Shown: positions 32,868 through 42,278 of the stretch, piece by piece
How positions within the stretch are numbered: the stretch's first letter is position 1
How the letters are laid out: every line of letters starts with the position of its first letter
Assembly: GCA_029980465.1 (NCBI GenBank)
Contig: JARYIJ010000002.1
Span: 186,001-250,000, forward strand
Direction: 5' to 3'
DNA length: 64,000 nt
From: Pseudolabrys sp.
Lineage (GTDB): Bacteria > Pseudomonadota > Alphaproteobacteria > Rhizobiales > Xanthobacteraceae
The notes under the pieces: generated by a model
What the model saw: the letters and a program-made list of their open reading frames with translations, nothing else
Told to the model about the DNA's origin: nothing
The model's database searches: none
Made by a program: the position numbers and the translations under genes

Positions 32868-35800
32868 TCACGCCGCCTCGACCTGGATCACCCCGGGCAC
32901 CGCCTTGATGGCGCCGGCGATCTGCGGCGTCACCTTGAAGCGGCCCGGCAGCCGCACCTCGGCTTCGCTGCCGTCACCGAGTTGCAGGATCAGAGTAACC
33001 TCGCCTTCACCGCGCGCCTCGAGGCGTTTCTGCACGCTGGCGAGCGGGCCGTCGTCCTTGAGGTAGATGCGCAGGTTCGACTGGATCTTGACCGTGGCCT
33101 CGTCGAGCGGCTGCGCGCTCTGGATACGCGCGCGCACCTCGTCGCCCTGCACTTCGCCGCTCAGGAACAGGATCAGGTTGGCGCCGGGCTCGAGCATGTC
33201 GCGGTATTCGGCAAGACCTTCGGAAAAAATCACCGCCTCGTAATGACCGCTCGGGTCGGACAGGCCGATGATGCCCATCTTGTTGCCGGTCTTAGTGCGG
33301 CGCTCCGCGCGCGACACCACGGTCGCGGCGACACGGCCGGCGGTGGCGCCACCCTTCACCGAATTGCAGAACTCCGCCCAGCTTTGCACCTTCATGCGCT
33401 TGAGCGCGTTCGCGTAGTCGTCGAGCGGATGACCGGACAGGAAGAAGCCGATCGCCTCGTATTCGCGGCGCAGCCGCTCGGCCGGCAGCCAGGGCTCGAC
33501 ATTCGGCAACGTGATCGGCTCGCGGGCCGGGCCGCCGCCGAACAGCTCGCTCTGCCCCACCGCGGCGGTGTCGTGGGCGCGCTGGGCGCGGCCGAGCACC
33601 TGGTCGACCACGGCGAAGACCCGCGCGCGGCTCGGCTCGAAATCGTCGAAGGCGCCGGCGGCGGCGAGCGACTCCAGCACGCGCTTGTTGACGGCGCGCG
33701 GGTTGACGCGCGACGCGAAGTCGGCGAGGTCGGCAAACGGCCGCTCGGCGCGCGCCGCAATGATGGCCTCGACCGCCTGGCGGCCGACGCCCTTGAGCGC
33801 GGCGAGCGCGTAGACGATCGTCTTTCCGTCGACCTCGAATTCGACTGCGGAGCGGTTGATCGAGGGCGGCGCGACCTTGATGTCCAGCCGCTGCGCCTCG
33901 CCGCGGAATTCGGCGAGCTTGTCGGTATTGCCCATGTCGAGCGTCATCGACGCGGCGATGAACTCGACCGGATAGTTCGCCTTCATGTAGGCGGTCTGAT
34001 AGGCCACCAGCGCGTAGGCGGCGGCGTGGCTCTTGTTGAAGCCATAGTCGGCAAAGCGCTCCAGCAATTCGAAGATCGCCTCGGCCTGGCCCTTGCCGAT
34101 GCCGCGCTCGACGCAGCCGTCGACGAACCGGCTTCGCTGCTTCTGCATCTCGGAGCGGATTTTCTTGCCCATGGCGCGGCGCAACAGGTCGGCTTCGCCG
34201 AGCGAGTAGCCGGCGAGCAGTTGCGCGGCCTGCATCACCTGCTCCTGATAGACGATGACGCCGAACGTCTCGCGCAGCACCGGCTCAAGCTTGGGATGGA
34301 TGTAGTCTGGCTTCTCCATCTCGTGCTTGCGCGCGCAATAGGTCGGGATGTTCGCCATCGGGCCCGGCCTGTAGAGCGCCACCAGCGCGATGATGTCCTC
34401 GAAGCGGTCCGGACGCATGTCGAGTAGCGCGCGCCGCATGCCCTGACTTTCCAGTTGGAAGATACCGACCGCCTCGGCCTTGGCGAGCAGGTCGTAGGTC
34501 TTCTTATCGTCGAGCGGGATGGCCGCGAGGTCGAGCGTGATGCCGCGCCGGCGCACCAGCGCGACGGCTTTCTCCAGCACCGTAAGCGTCTTGAGGCCGA
34601 GGAAGTCGAACTTCACAAGCCCGGCCTGCTCCACCCACTTCATGTTGAACTGGGTGACCGGCATGTCGGACTTCGGATCGCGGTAGAGCGGAACTAGTTC
34701 CGATAGCGGCCGGTCGCCGATGACAATGCCCGCGGCGTGGGTCGAGGCGTGGCGATTCAAGCCTTCGAGCTTCTTGGCGATGTCGAAGGCGCGTTTCACG
34801 ACCGGATCGCGCTCGGCCTCGGCCTGCAAGCGCGGCTCCTCGTCGATCGCCTTGGCCAACGTCACGGGCGCCGCCGGGTTCTGCGGCACCAGCTTGCACA
34901 GCCGGTCGACGTGACCGTAAGCCATCTGCAGCACGCGGCCGACGTCGCGCAGCACGCCGCGCGCCTGCAGGGTGCCGAACGTGATGATCTGCGCAACCTG
35001 ATCGCGGCCGTAGCGGTCCTGCACGTAGCGGATCACCTCGTCGCGCCGCTCCTGGCAGAAGTCGATGTCGAAGTCCGGCATCGACACGCGCTCCGGATTG
35101 AGGAAGCGCTCGAACAGCAGGCCGAAACGGATCGGATCAAGATCGGTGATGGTCAGCGAATAGGCGACGAGCGAGCCCGCGCCCGAGCCGCGGCCCGGCC
35201 CGACCGGAATGCCTTTCGATTTCGCGTGCTGGATGAAGTCGGCGACGATCAGGAAGTAGCCGGGATACTTCATCCGTTCGATGACGCCCAGCTCGAAATC
35301 GAGCCGCGCCCGATAATCGTCGTCGGTCGTGCCCGGCGCGATGCCGTGCTGCGCAATACGTTGCGCGAGACCTTCAGCGGCGCGCTTGCGCAACTCTGCG
35401 GTCTCGTCGGCGGTATCGCCCTCGCCCACGGTGAAACGCGGCAGGATCGGATGATGCGTTTTCGGCCGGAACGCGCATCGCTGCGCGATCTCGACGGTCG
35501 ATTGCACAGCCTCCGGCAAATCGGAGAACAGCTCGACCATCTCCTTGCGAGTCTTGAAGCAGTGTTGCGGCGTGAGTTGCCGACGATCTCCCTCCGCGAC
35601 CAGCTTGCCTTCAGCGATACAGATCAACGCATCGTGCGCCTCGTAGTCCTGTGCAGTCGCGAAATACGGCTCGTTGGTCGCGACCAACGGCACGTTTTTG
35701 CCGTAGGCCAGGTCGACCAGCAGGGGCTCGATGGCGCGCTCGGCTTCGAGGCCATGCCGCTGCAGTTCGACATAGAGCCGGTCACCGAACAGCCGCTGTA

Positions 35801-36296
35801 ACGTCTCGAGCCGCCCCGCGGCGAGATGGCTCTGGCCGCCGGCCAGCACCTTGTCGAGCGGACCGTTCGGCCCTCCGGTCAGTGCGATCAAGCCCGCGGT
35901 CTCGCCCTCAAGCCAGCCGACCTTGATGTGCGAGGCTTCGCTCGAAGGCGTCTCAAGGAAGGCGCGTGAATTGAGCCGCATCAGGCTGCGGTAGCCCTCC
36001 TCGCGGGCCGCCAGCAGGACAATGCGGCCGTGGCTTATCGCGATTCCCGGCCGCATGCCCTGATCAGTGTCGCCGAAATCGACCGCGAGCGCACAGCCGA
36101 CGATCGGCTGGATGCGGTAGCCGGCGAGCTTCTCGGAGAACTCCAGAGCGCCGAACATATTGTCGGTGTCAGTCAGCGCCAGCGCCGGCTGCTTGTCGGC
36201 CTTGGCAAGCTCCGCCAGCCGCGCGATCGGCAGCGCCCCCTCGAGAAGCGAATAAGACGAGTGCACGTGAAGGTGCACAAAATCGAGATCGGCCAT
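32868..36296 (-). CDS. dnaE: DNA polymerase III alpha subunit
   Basis: DnaE (1142 residues) is the replicative polymerase. Domains in order: PHP domain (FVHLHVHSSYSLLEGA), palm with the catalytic acidic motif MPDFDIDFCQERR near residue 407, fingers, helix-hairpin-helix region, OB fold (ATVVSRAERRTKTGNKMG) and C-terminal tau-binding part. Length matches the replicative DnaE1 rather than the shorter-tailed mutagenic DnaE2, and no imuA/imuB neighbours are seen. AGGACG precedes the ATG. It lies 234 bases downstream of a LexA-controlled small gene on the same strand, so some SOS read-through is possible. Confidence 0.97.
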   Translation of the reverse strand: MADLDFVHLHVHSSYSLLEGALPIARLAELAKADKQPALALTDTDNMFGALEFSEKLAGYRIQPIVGCALAVDFGDTDQGMRPGIAISHGRIVLLAAREEGYRSLMRLNSRAFLETPSSEASHIKVGWLEGETAGLIALTGGPNGPLDKVLAGGQSHLAAGRLETLQRLFGDRLYVELQRHGLEAERAIEPLLVDLAYGKNVPLVATNEPYFATAQDYEAHDALICIAEGKLVAEGDRRQLTPQHCFKTRKEMVELFSDLPEAVQSTVEIAQRCAFRPKTHHPILPRFTVGEGDTADETAELRKRAAEGLAQRIAQHGIAPGTTDDDYRARLDFELGVIERMKYPGYFLIVADFIQHAKSKGIPVGPGRGSGAGSLVAYSLTITDLDPIRFGLLFERFLNPERVSMPDFDIDFCQERRDEVIRYVQDRYGRDQVAQIITFGTLQARGVLRDVGRVLQMAYGHVDRLCKLVPQNPAAPVTLAKAIDEEPRLQAEAERDPVVKRAFDIAKKLEGLNRHASTHAAGIVIGDRPLSELVPLYRDPKSDMPVTQFNMKWVEQAGLVKFDFLGLKTLTVLEKAVALVRRRGITLDLAAIPLDDKKTYDLLAKAEAVGIFQLESQGMRRALLDMRPDRFEDIIALVALYRPGPMANIPTYCARKHEMEKPDYIHPKLEPVLRETFGVIVYQEQVMQAAQLLAGYSLGEADLLRRAMGKKIRSEMQKQRSRFVDGCVERGIGKGQAEAIFELLERFADYGFNKSHAAAYALVAYQTAYMKANYPVEFIAASMTLDMGNTDKLAEFRGEAQRLDIKVAPPSINRSAVEFEVDGKTIVYALAALKGVGRQAVEAIIAARAERPFADLADFASRVNPRAVNKRVLESLAAAGAFDDFEPSRARVFAVVDQVLGRAQRAHDTAAVGQSELFGGGPAREPITLPNVEPWLPAERLRREYEAIGFFLSGHPLDDYANALKRMKVQSWAEFCNSVKGGATAGRVAATVVSRAERRTKTGNKMGIIGLSDPSGHYEAVIFSEGLAEYRDMLEPGANLILFLSGEVQGDEVRARIQSAQPLDEATVKIQSNLRIYLKDDGPLASVQKRLEARGEGEVTLILQLGDGSEAEVRLPGRFKVTPQIAGAIKAVPGVIQVEAA

Positions 36297-36530
36297 GACG
36301 TCCTGGGAAATTATGATCGCCCAAGATGAGCGATTCCCTTGCCGATCAACAGTGCGGAGCGCCTTCCATCAAGTCTACCCGCCGCGGCCGTCCCCGGGAG
36401 GGCTATCCCCGTCATCCTACGCGGCGGTAGTCGCCCCCGATGACGCAGAACTGCGGGGGCGGCTCACGCGACGCAGCACGCAACGGCACCGAACAAAACG
36501 CAATTCCAGAATAGCGGCCAGGCGCGCCGA
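36297..36530. other. gap between the small SOS gene and dnaE, with GC-rich hairpins
   Basis: No gene is visible. CGCCCCCG at 36432-36439 and CGGGGGCG at 36454-36461 form a perfect 8-base stem; CCGCCGCG at 36379-36386 and CGCGGCGG at 36420-36427 form another. Neither is followed by a T-run on the minus strand. The dnaE promoter, if separate, should be here but was not identified. Confidence 0.4.
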
Positions 36531-36629
36531 TCAGAGGTTCCCGATCACCTGTGACCAGATGGCCAGCATACCGACGAAAAGAATGATCGAGGTGAGAGCG
36601 GCCGCTTCCTGAAGGACTGCACGGAACAT
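36531..36629 (-). CDS. SidA-like SOS-induced small membrane protein, 32 residues
   Basis: The frame starts at ATG 36629, with AGGGA eight bases upstream, and stops at TGA 36531. The protein begins MFRAVLQEAAAL and has one membrane helix from about Leu12 to Trp25 (TSIILFVGMLAIW), then the polar end SQVIGNL. Two perfect LexA boxes and a good promoter lie directly upstream, so it should be tightly SOS-controlled. Caulobacter SidA is a 29-residue single-helix, LexA-controlled protein that inhibits division through FtsW/FtsN; size, topology and regulation agree, and I recall sidA also lying near dnaE there, which needs checking. Function by analogy only. Confidence 0.72.
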   Translation of the reverse strand: MFRAVLQEAAALTSIILFVGMLAIWSQVIGNL

Positions 36630-36642
36630 GTCGTTTTTCCCT

Positions 36643-36657
36643 GAACAGAAAGAGAAC
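36643..36657 (-). promoter_or_regulatory. LexA box, proximal, of the SidA-like gene
   Basis: Plus strand GAAC-AGAAAGA-GAAC; minus strand GTTC-TCTTTCT-GTTC, a perfect match to the alphaproteobacterial SOS box. It lies just downstream of the -10 element and 13 bases before the ATG, so bound LexA would block transcription start. Confidence 0.88.
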
Positions 36658-36684
36658 ATAGTTCACTATCTGTTCCAGAGTCAA
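36656..36684 (-). promoter_or_regulatory. LexA-overlapped promoter of the SidA-like gene
   Basis: Minus strand TTGACT (36684-36679) and CTATGT (36661-36656) are separated by 17 bases. One LexA box fills the spacer and the other follows the -10 element, the textbook layout of a strongly repressed, damage-induced promoter. Confidence 0.75.
36661..36675 (-). promoter_or_regulatory. LexA box, distal, of the SidA-like gene
   Basis: Plus strand GTTC-ACTATCT-GTTC is a perfect SOS box lying in the promoter spacer, three bases from the other box. The two boxes are in opposite orientation. Confidence 0.9.
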
Positions 36685-36724
36685 GTCGTACTAGGATTTT
36701 GCCTAAGCTATTGAATTAACAGTT

Positions 36725-36759
36725 AAAAAAGGAAAAAGCCGCCCGTTTCCGGGCGGCTT
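36725..36759 (-). terminator. Rho-independent terminator of the lolC-lolD operon
   Basis: A perfect 10-base stem, AAGCCGCCCG / CGGGCGGCTT, with loop TTTC is followed on the minus strand by TTTTTCCTTTTTT. It lies about 155 bases past the lolD stop and separates that operon from the SOS promoter downstream. Confidence 0.9.
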
Positions 36760-36914
36760 GAGTGATGGAGAAGTGGGGTCATCCGATCACAAGGATCGAG
36801 CAGCCGCGCACGAGACAGACCTTGCCCAAGCCGCCTCTCGAAAACCAATAACTTTTCCGTATCAAAGGCTTGTAGTGCCGTTAACACCGCCGTCCGGAGC
36901 GCGCCGGGAAAATC

Positions 36915-37649
36915 CTAATCGAGTTCTTCGACCTTGCCTTCACGGATCGTGACGCGGCGATCCATCCTGGCTGCAAGATCCATGTTGTGGGTGGCGACGA
37001 TTGCTGCGAGACCCGACGCCTTCACCAGGGCGCTCAGGGTCGCGAACACGTGGTCCGCGGTATGCGGGTCGAGATTGCCCGTCGGCTCGTCGGCAAGAAG
37101 CACGCGTGGGGCGTTGGCGACGGCGCGGGCAATCGCGACGCGCTGCTGCTCGCCGCCGGACAACTCGGCCGGCCGATGGATGAGCCGGTCGCCGAGGCCG
37201 AGATAAGCCAAAAGCTCGGAGGCGCGAGCCCGCGCCTCGCGTTTCGACAGCCCGCGTACCATCTGCGGCAGCATGACATTTTCCAGCGCCGAGAACTCCG
37301 GCAGCAGATGATGGAACTGATAGACGAAGCCGATCTCGGTCCGGCGGATGCGGGTACGCTCGGAATCGGGCAGCGTCGCCGTCGCCTGCCCCTGAATATA
37401 GACCTCGCCGTGATCGGGATGCTCGAGCAGGCCCGCTAGATGGAGAAGCGTCGACTTGCCGGCGCCGGACGGCGCCACCAGCGCGACCGATTGCCCCGGC
37501 CATACCGCCAGCTCGACATCGCGCAGGATGTGGAGTGTCTCCTCGCCCTGGCGGTAATGACGTTCCACCATATGGAGAAAGATCGCCGGGTTGTCCTCGG
37601 CGCCCTGCTCTGCAACCTCGACGTGCTCGGCGGCCATCACGTCACTCAT
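36915..37649 (-). CDS. lolD: lipoprotein-releasing ABC transporter ATPase
   Basis: LolD (244 residues) powers release of outer-membrane lipoproteins from the inner membrane. ABC motifs: Walker [13 protein letters not shown]-loop [11 protein letters not shown] (the LLPEF form is typical of LolD/MacB types), signature [14 protein letters not shown], Walker [13 protein letters not shown], and switch His in VATHNMD. Its start overlaps the lolC end by 8 bases. Confidence 0.96.
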   Translation of the reverse strand: MSDVMAAEHVEVAEQGAEDNPAIFLHMVERHYRQGEETLHILRDVELAVWPGQSVALVAPSGAGKSTLLHLAGLLEHPDHGEVYIQGQATATLPDSERTRIRRTEIGFVYQFHHLLPEFSALENVMLPQMVRGLSKREARARASELLAYLGLGDRLIHRPAELSGGEQQRVAIARAVANAPRVLLADEPTGNLDPHTADHVFATLSALVKASGLAAIVATHNMDLAARMDRRVTIREGKVEELD

Positions 37650-38910
37650 AGCGCAGCGCCTCGACCGGATCGAGCCGCGCCGCGCGCCACGATGGATAGA
37701 GCGTGGCGAGGAACGACAGCGCCAGCGCCATCACGACCACGGCCGTTGTCTCGCCGACATCCATGTGCGCCGGCAGCTTTGAGAGGAAATAGAGCTCAGG
37801 TGAGAACAGCTCGGTATTGGTGACCCACGACAGGAATTCACGGATCGACTCGATATTGAGGCACACCACGACTCCAAGCAGAAACCCGACCAGGGTGCCG
37901 ACGACGCCGATCGACGCCCCCGTGATCAGGAATATCCGCATGATCGAGCCTTGCGTTGCGCCCATGGTGCGCAGGATCGCGATATCCGCTCCCTTGTCCT
38001 TCACCAGCATGATGAGGCCGGACACGATATTGAGCGCGGCGACCAGAACGATCAGCGTCAGGATCAGGAACATCACGTTGCGCTCGACCTGAAGCGCATT
38101 GAAGAACGTCGCGTTACGCTGCCGCCAGTCGATCATGAAAATCGGCCGTTGGGCGGCTTCGGTCACGAGCTTGCGATACTTGTCCACCTGATCCGGGTCG
38201 TCGGTATAGACCTCGATCGCCGTGACATCGCCGGCGCGATTGAAATAGGCCTGCGCCTCCTTGAGCGGCATGAAGACGACGGAGGAGTCGTATTCCGACA
38301 TGCCGATCTCGAATACCGCCGCCACCTTGTAGACCTTGATGCGCGGCGTCATGCCCATCGGCGTCACGGCGCCACGCGGCGACACCAGCGTGATGTTGTC
38401 GCCGGCGCGGATCGAGAGCTGATCGGCGAGCCTCCGGCCGATCGCGACGCCCTGCGCATCGTCGAAGCCATCCAGCGAGCCCTGCTTGATGTTGTTCGCG
38501 ACCGACGGCAGCTTCTTGAGATCCTGCAGCCTGATGCCGCGCACCAGAACGCCACCCGCATTGAACGGCGACGACGCCAGCGCCTGCCCTTCGACGATCG
38601 GCGCCGCCATGCGCACGCCCGGCACCTTGTCGATCCGGGCCGACACGGCCTCCCAATCGGACAATGGCCGTTCCAGCGGCTGGATCAACAGGTGCCCATT
38701 GAGGCCGAGGATCTTGCCGAGCAACTCCTCGCGAAAGCCATTCATCACCGCCATGACGATAATGAGCGTCGCCACACCCAGCATGATGCCGAGGAAGGAG
38801 AAGCCGGCGATGACGGAAATAAAACCTTCCTTGCGCCGCGCCCTGAGATAGCGAAGCGACAACATCCACTCAAACGGGGAGAAAGGCCGCGTAGCGCTCG
38901 CCTGGCTCAT
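37642..38910 (-). CDS. lolC: lipoprotein-releasing ABC transporter permease (LolC/LolE family)
   Basis: The 422-residue permease has the family layout: a short cytoplasmic start [22 protein letters not shown], helix 1 at about 30-55 ([22 protein letters not shown]), a periplasmic domain of about 220 residues, then three helices with [18 protein letters not shown] between the first two. Only one permease gene is next to lolD, so the transporter is probably a homodimer of permeases, as in many alphaproteobacteria (a LolF-like form). It follows proS in the usual order. Confidence 0.94.
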   Translation of the reverse strand: MSQASATRPFSPFEWMLSLRYLRARRKEGFISVIAGFSFLGIMLGVATLIIVMAVMNGFREELLGKILGLNGHLLIQPLERPLSDWEAVSARIDKVPGVRMAAPIVEGQALASSPFNAGGVLVRGIRLQDLKKLPSVANNIKQGSLDGFDDAQGVAIGRRLADQLSIRAGDNITLVSPRGAVTPMGMTPRIKVYKVAAVFEIGMSEYDSSVVFMPLKEAQAYFNRAGDVTAIEVYTDDPDQVDKYRKLVTEAAQRPIFMIDWRQRNATFFNALQVERNVMFLILTLIVLVAALNIVSGLIMLVKDKGADIAILRTMGATQGSIMRIFLITGASIGVVGTLVGFLLGVVVCLNIESIREFLSWVTNTELFSPELYFLSKLPAHMDVGETTAVVVMALALSFLATLYPSWRAARLDPVEALRYE

Positions 38911-39000
38911 GAAGTCCTGGTTCCCGGAGGCTCGATTCTCACACGATTCTGGCGGATTCGTGCCAGCGTGTGCGCGATATCGCCCCCGTCACACACAACT

Positions 39001-40338
39001 TCATCGCGCGGTTCCCGCGCCACCGAGGCGGCCTATGGCTGCGGCGACCGACATCAACTCCTTTTCCCCGCTGGTCCTGTGCTTCACCTCGACCTTGCCT
39101 TCGGCGAGGCTGCGGGGGCCGACCATGATTTGCCAGGGCACGCCGATCAGGTCCGCGGTCGCGAACTTGGCGCCCGGCCGGTCGTCGAGGTCGTGGTAGA
39201 GTGTCTCGACACCCAGTTCGGACAAAGCACCGTAGATTTGCTCGGAGGCGGCGTCGGTCTCGGCGGCGCCCTGCTTGAGATTGAGCACCATCGCGCGGAA
39301 CGGAGCGACCGGTTCCGGCCAGATGATTCCTGCCTCGTCGTGCGAGGCCTCGATGATCGCGGCGACGAGGCGCGACGGCCCGATGCCGTAGGAGCCGCTA
39401 TGGACCGGCACCTCCTTGCCGTCCGGAGTCGCCACCACGGCCTTCATCGGCGCAGAATATTTGGTGCCGAAGTAGAAGATGTGGCCGACCTCGATGCCGC
39501 GCGCCGACACTTGCCTGTCGACAGGGATGTTTTGAAACACGGCCGTGTCGTGCATCTCGTCTGTCGCAGCGTAAAGGGACGTCCACTTTTCGACGATCGT
39601 CTGAATACCGGCGACATCGTCGAAATTCACGTTCGCGTCCGGCACTGCGAAGTCGAGATAATCCTTGTGACAAAACACTTCGCTCTCGCCCGTCGAGGCG
39701 AGGATGATGAACTCGTGACTGAGATCGCCGCCGATCGGGCCGGTGTCGGCGCGCATCGGGATCGACCTGAGGCCGAGCCGTGCGAAGGTGCGCAGATAGG
39801 CGACGAACATCTTGTTGTAGGAGTGCCGCGCGCTCGCTTGATCGACGTCGAACGAATAGGCGTCCTTCATCAGGAATTCGCGGCCGCGCATCAGGCCGAA
39901 GCGCGGCCGGACCTCGTCGCGGAATTTCCACTGGATGTGATAGAGATTGAGCGGCAAGTCCTTGTACGAACGCACATAGGCGCGGAAGATATCCGTCACC
40001 ATCTCCTCGTTGGTCGGACCGTAGAGCATGTCGCGTTCGTGGCGATCCTTGATGCGCAACATCTCCTTGCCGTAAGCGTCGTAGCGTCCGCTCTCGCGCC
40101 ACAGGTCAGCCGACTGCATGGTCGGCATCAGGATCTCGATGGCGCCGGAGCGATTCTGCTCTTCGCGCACGATCTGCTCGATCTTCTTGAGCACGCGCAG
40201 ACCGAGCGGCAGGAAGGCGTAGATGCCGGCCGCCTCCTGACGCATCATGCCGGCGCGCAGCATCAGGCGGTGGGACACGATCTCCGCCTCCTTGGGGGTC
40301 TCGCGCAGGATCGGCAGGAAATAGCGGGACAGGCGCAT
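39001..40338 (-). CDS. proS: prolyl-tRNA synthetase, short type
   Basis: ProRS (445 residues) charges tRNA-Pro. It is a class II enzyme: motif 1 [20 protein letters not shown], motif 2 [26 protein letters not shown], motif 3 [16 protein letters not shown]. It lacks the roughly 180-residue editing insertion of E. coli ProRS, as is normal in alphaproteobacteria, where a separate ProX-like protein can edit. The C-terminal anticodon domain ends [16 protein letters not shown]. It leads the proS-lolC-lolD run. Confidence 0.97.
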   Translation of the reverse strand: MRLSRYFLPILRETPKEAEIVSHRLMLRAGMMRQEAAGIYAFLPLGLRVLKKIEQIVREEQNRSGAIEILMPTMQSADLWRESGRYDAYGKEMLRIKDRHERDMLYGPTNEEMVTDIFRAYVRSYKDLPLNLYHIQWKFRDEVRPRFGLMRGREFLMKDAYSFDVDQASARHSYNKMFVAYLRTFARLGLRSIPMRADTGPIGGDLSHEFIILASTGESEVFCHKDYLDFAVPDANVNFDDVAGIQTIVEKWTSLYAATDEMHDTAVFQNIPVDRQVSARGIEVGHIFYFGTKYSAPMKAVVATPDGKEVPVHSGSYGIGPSRLVAAIIEASHDEAGIIWPEPVAPFRAMVLNLKQGAAETDAASEQIYGALSELGVETLYHDLDDRPGAKFATADLIGVPWQIMVGPRSLAEGKVEVKHRTSGEKELMSVAAAIGRLGGAGTAR

Positions 40339-40551
40339 CGTGGGGCTTTGCTCGGGGAATCGGGCGGAAACAGCCTAGTGTGTTGGTTCAGAAGTTCGCA
40401 TCCAGGATTGCTGCAAAGACATGCGGACTTCGGAATCGGGACATTAGAGTGAAAGCGGATCGACCGGGAAAACACAAGGTCGAACAGCCATTTTGCGGGC
40501 GGAATAGCTGCCGCCGCGCCACGTTTATGCTTAGGTGACCGGGGTTGAGCG

Positions 40552-40917
40552 ATGAGTCAGGCAATTAGACGGCTGGCGGGGTCGGTGGCGATCGTCGTGA
40601 TCGCCCTGCAGACGATTCTGGCCCTTGCAGCCTGTCCGCAGCTTGCGCCTGTCTCGACCGGGTTCGATCCGGCGTCTTCCATCTGCCACGGCGGCGGCCC
40701 CGGCGGTTCGACCGTGCCGCAACCGGCCTCCGACCACGACCACTGCTTCAGCTGCGTCCTGTGCTGCGCGCCCGTGACAGCCGCGCCGGCCACGACGTCG
40801 CTTGAGACCATAGCGTTCGTTCCGGCAGAACGTGTCGCCATTCCTACCAGCGCCCGGAGCCCGGCGCCCCATCGCACTCCCGCGCAATTCGCTCGGGGTC
40901 CCCCGCTCCCGGTGTGA
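40552..40917 (+). CDS. DUF2946-like Cys/His-rich envelope protein
   Basis: This 121-residue protein starts with a hydrophobic segment (LAGSVAIVVIALQTILALAAC) that may be a signal peptide or membrane anchor, followed by a central metal-binding-looking motif DHDHCFSCVLCCAP and a Pro/Arg-rich end. The HxxxCxxCxxCC cluster and its place ahead of copC and copD fit the DUF2946 family of copper-linked periplasmic proteins. Family membership is from memory of this pattern. It is 52 bases ahead of copC and is probably cotranscribed. Metal binding is inferred. Confidence 0.6.
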   Translation: MSQAIRRLAGSVAIVVIALQTILALAACPQLAPVSTGFDPASSICHGGGPGGSTVPQPASDHDHCFSCVLCCAPVTAAPATTSLETIAFVPAERVAIPTSARSPAPHRTPAQFARGPPLPV

Positions 40918-40969
40918 CCCTTCGCCGCCTGCGGGCGGCATCCGTCCTCACATCATTTCGGAGCTTGCG

Positions 40970-41332
40970 ATGTCTTTGTTCATCCGCCCGGTCGCGGGCG
41001 CTCTCTTTCTTGCCGTTGCGGCGGCGACCGCCGTCCACGCCCATGCTCACCTCATCAAGTCGGAACCCGGAGTTGACGCGACCGTATCCGCGCCGCACGA
41101 ACTGGTGCTGCATTTCAGCGAGCAACTCGAAGGCGCGTTCAGCGGCGCCACCGTCAAAAACGCCAAAGGCGCAACCATCAGCGGCAAGGCGACGGTCGAC
41201 GCGGGCGACAAGAAGATCATGCGCGTGCCGCTCAAGCCGGATGGCGGCGGTACCTACAAGGTGAACTGGCACGCGCTCTCGGTCGACACGCACAAGACGC
41301 AAGGCTCGTTCAGCTTCACCGTCAAACCCTGA
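40970..41332 (+). CDS. copC: CopC periplasmic copper-binding protein
   Basis: CopC (120 residues) holds Cu(II) in the periplasm and passes it to CopD. A signal peptide ends at about VHA24, so mature protein would begin with His25 (HAHLIKSEPG), supplying the N-terminal histidine brace; an Asp and His in SVDTHKTQGSF complete the usual Cu(II) site. The methionine-rich Cu(I) loop of Pseudomonas CopC is absent, so it looks like the Cu(II)-only type. GGAG precedes the ATG at 40970. Its stop overlaps the copD start by one base. Confidence 0.92.
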   Translation: MSLFIRPVAGALFLAVAAATAVHAHAHLIKSEPGVDATVSAPHELVLHFSEQLEGAFSGATVKNAKGATISGKATVDAGDKKIMRVPLKPDGGGTYKVNWHALSVDTHKTQGSFSFTVKP

Positions 41333-42264
41333 TGGCCGATCCGCTGATCCTCGCGCGCGCCGTTCATCTCGCCGCCTCGGCGCTGATGGCCGGCGCGCTC
41401 GCCTTCGACGTCGTGGTCGCGCGCCCGCTCGCGGCCGCCGGGCGCGTGTACCGATTTGCGGTCGCCCGCCTGATCTGGGGCATGGCGGCGGTCATCCTCG
41501 TCTCGGGACTGGCGTGGCTGTTGTTGCTGTCAGCTGGCATCGCGAACGTCCCGGTAGCACGGGCCTTGACCGGCGGCACGGTAACGATCGTGCTGACCGA
41601 CACGCGCTTCGGCAATGTCTGGCTCATCCGCGGCGCCCTCATCGCCGCCGCGATGTTCGCACTGGCACTGAAATGGAAATGGCCTGCCCTGATCCTGAGT
41701 GCCGCGGCTCTTGCCGCCATTGCCATCACCGCCCACGCCGGCGCGCGTAATGGGCTGATCGGCTGGGGTCTGCTGGCGTCCGACATGTTGCATCTTGTCG
41801 CCGCCGGACTGTGGCTCGGCAGCCTGCCCGCCCTGGCGATCCTGCTTGCGGCCTCCGACGTCGAGCCCCGGCTTCGCGCCGCCGGGACGCGACGATTCTC
41901 CGGTCTCGGCATCGTCGCCGTCGCGATCTTGATCGTCAGCGGCTTCGTCAATGCCTGGGCGATGCTGGGCCAACCCGCCGCGCTGATCGAAACGAGTTAC
42001 GGCCGCGTCCTTTCGGTCAAACTGGCGTTGTTCGCGGCGATGCTCGTCTGCGCCGCCACCAATCGCCTTTACTGGACGCCCCGGCTTCCCAGTCCAAAGG
42101 CATTCGCCGGCATCGTCCGGCTCGCTTCGATCGAGATCGCGCTCGGGCTCGGCATCATGCTGGCCGTCGGCGCGCTCGGGATCATGGCGCCGCCGTTCCA
42201 TACCCATGCCGAGACGGGCGACGGCGGCATGGGCAGTTTCCATCCGGCTGACCGGCGAGACTAG
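41332..42264 (+). CDS. copD: CopD-family copper transport membrane protein
   Basis: CopD (310 residues) is thought to carry copper across the inner membrane together with CopC. About eight membrane helices are visible, starting with LARAVHLAASALMAGALAFDVVV, whose His is typical of the family, and including SDMLHLVAAGLWLGSLPALAI. The C-terminal tail has PPFHTHAETGDGGMGSFHP, with several His and Met possible ligands. It is translationally coupled to copC (TGATG) and is the last gene of the group. Confidence 0.92.
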   Translation: MADPLILARAVHLAASALMAGALAFDVVVARPLAAAGRVYRFAVARLIWGMAAVILVSGLAWLLLLSAGIANVPVARALTGGTVTIVLTDTRFGNVWLIRGALIAAAMFALALKWKWPALILSAAALAAIAITAHAGARNGLIGWGLLASDMLHLVAAGLWLGSLPALAILLAASDVEPRLRAAGTRRFSGLGIVAVAILIVSGFVNAWAMLGQPAALIETSYGRVLSVKLALFAAMLVCAATNRLYWTPRLPSPKAFAGIVRLASIEIALGLGIMLAVGALGIMAPPFHTHAETGDGGMGSFHPADRRD

Positions 42265-42278
42265 CGCGACCACCGAAT

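Noticed and set aside
36412..36684. 90-residue minus-strand open frame upstream of dnaE
   Set aside because: Its start would place both LexA boxes and the promoter inside coding sequence, and its composition is not protein-like. The 32-residue frame in another phase has the right start signals.
37951..40452. 833-residue plus-strand frame opposite lolC and proS
   Set aside because: A GC-rich antisense shadow: it is rich in Arg, His and Asp, matches no family and lies wholly opposite two certain genes. The long antisense frames over dnaE, nuoF/nuoG, nuoL and nuoN are rejected for the same reason.
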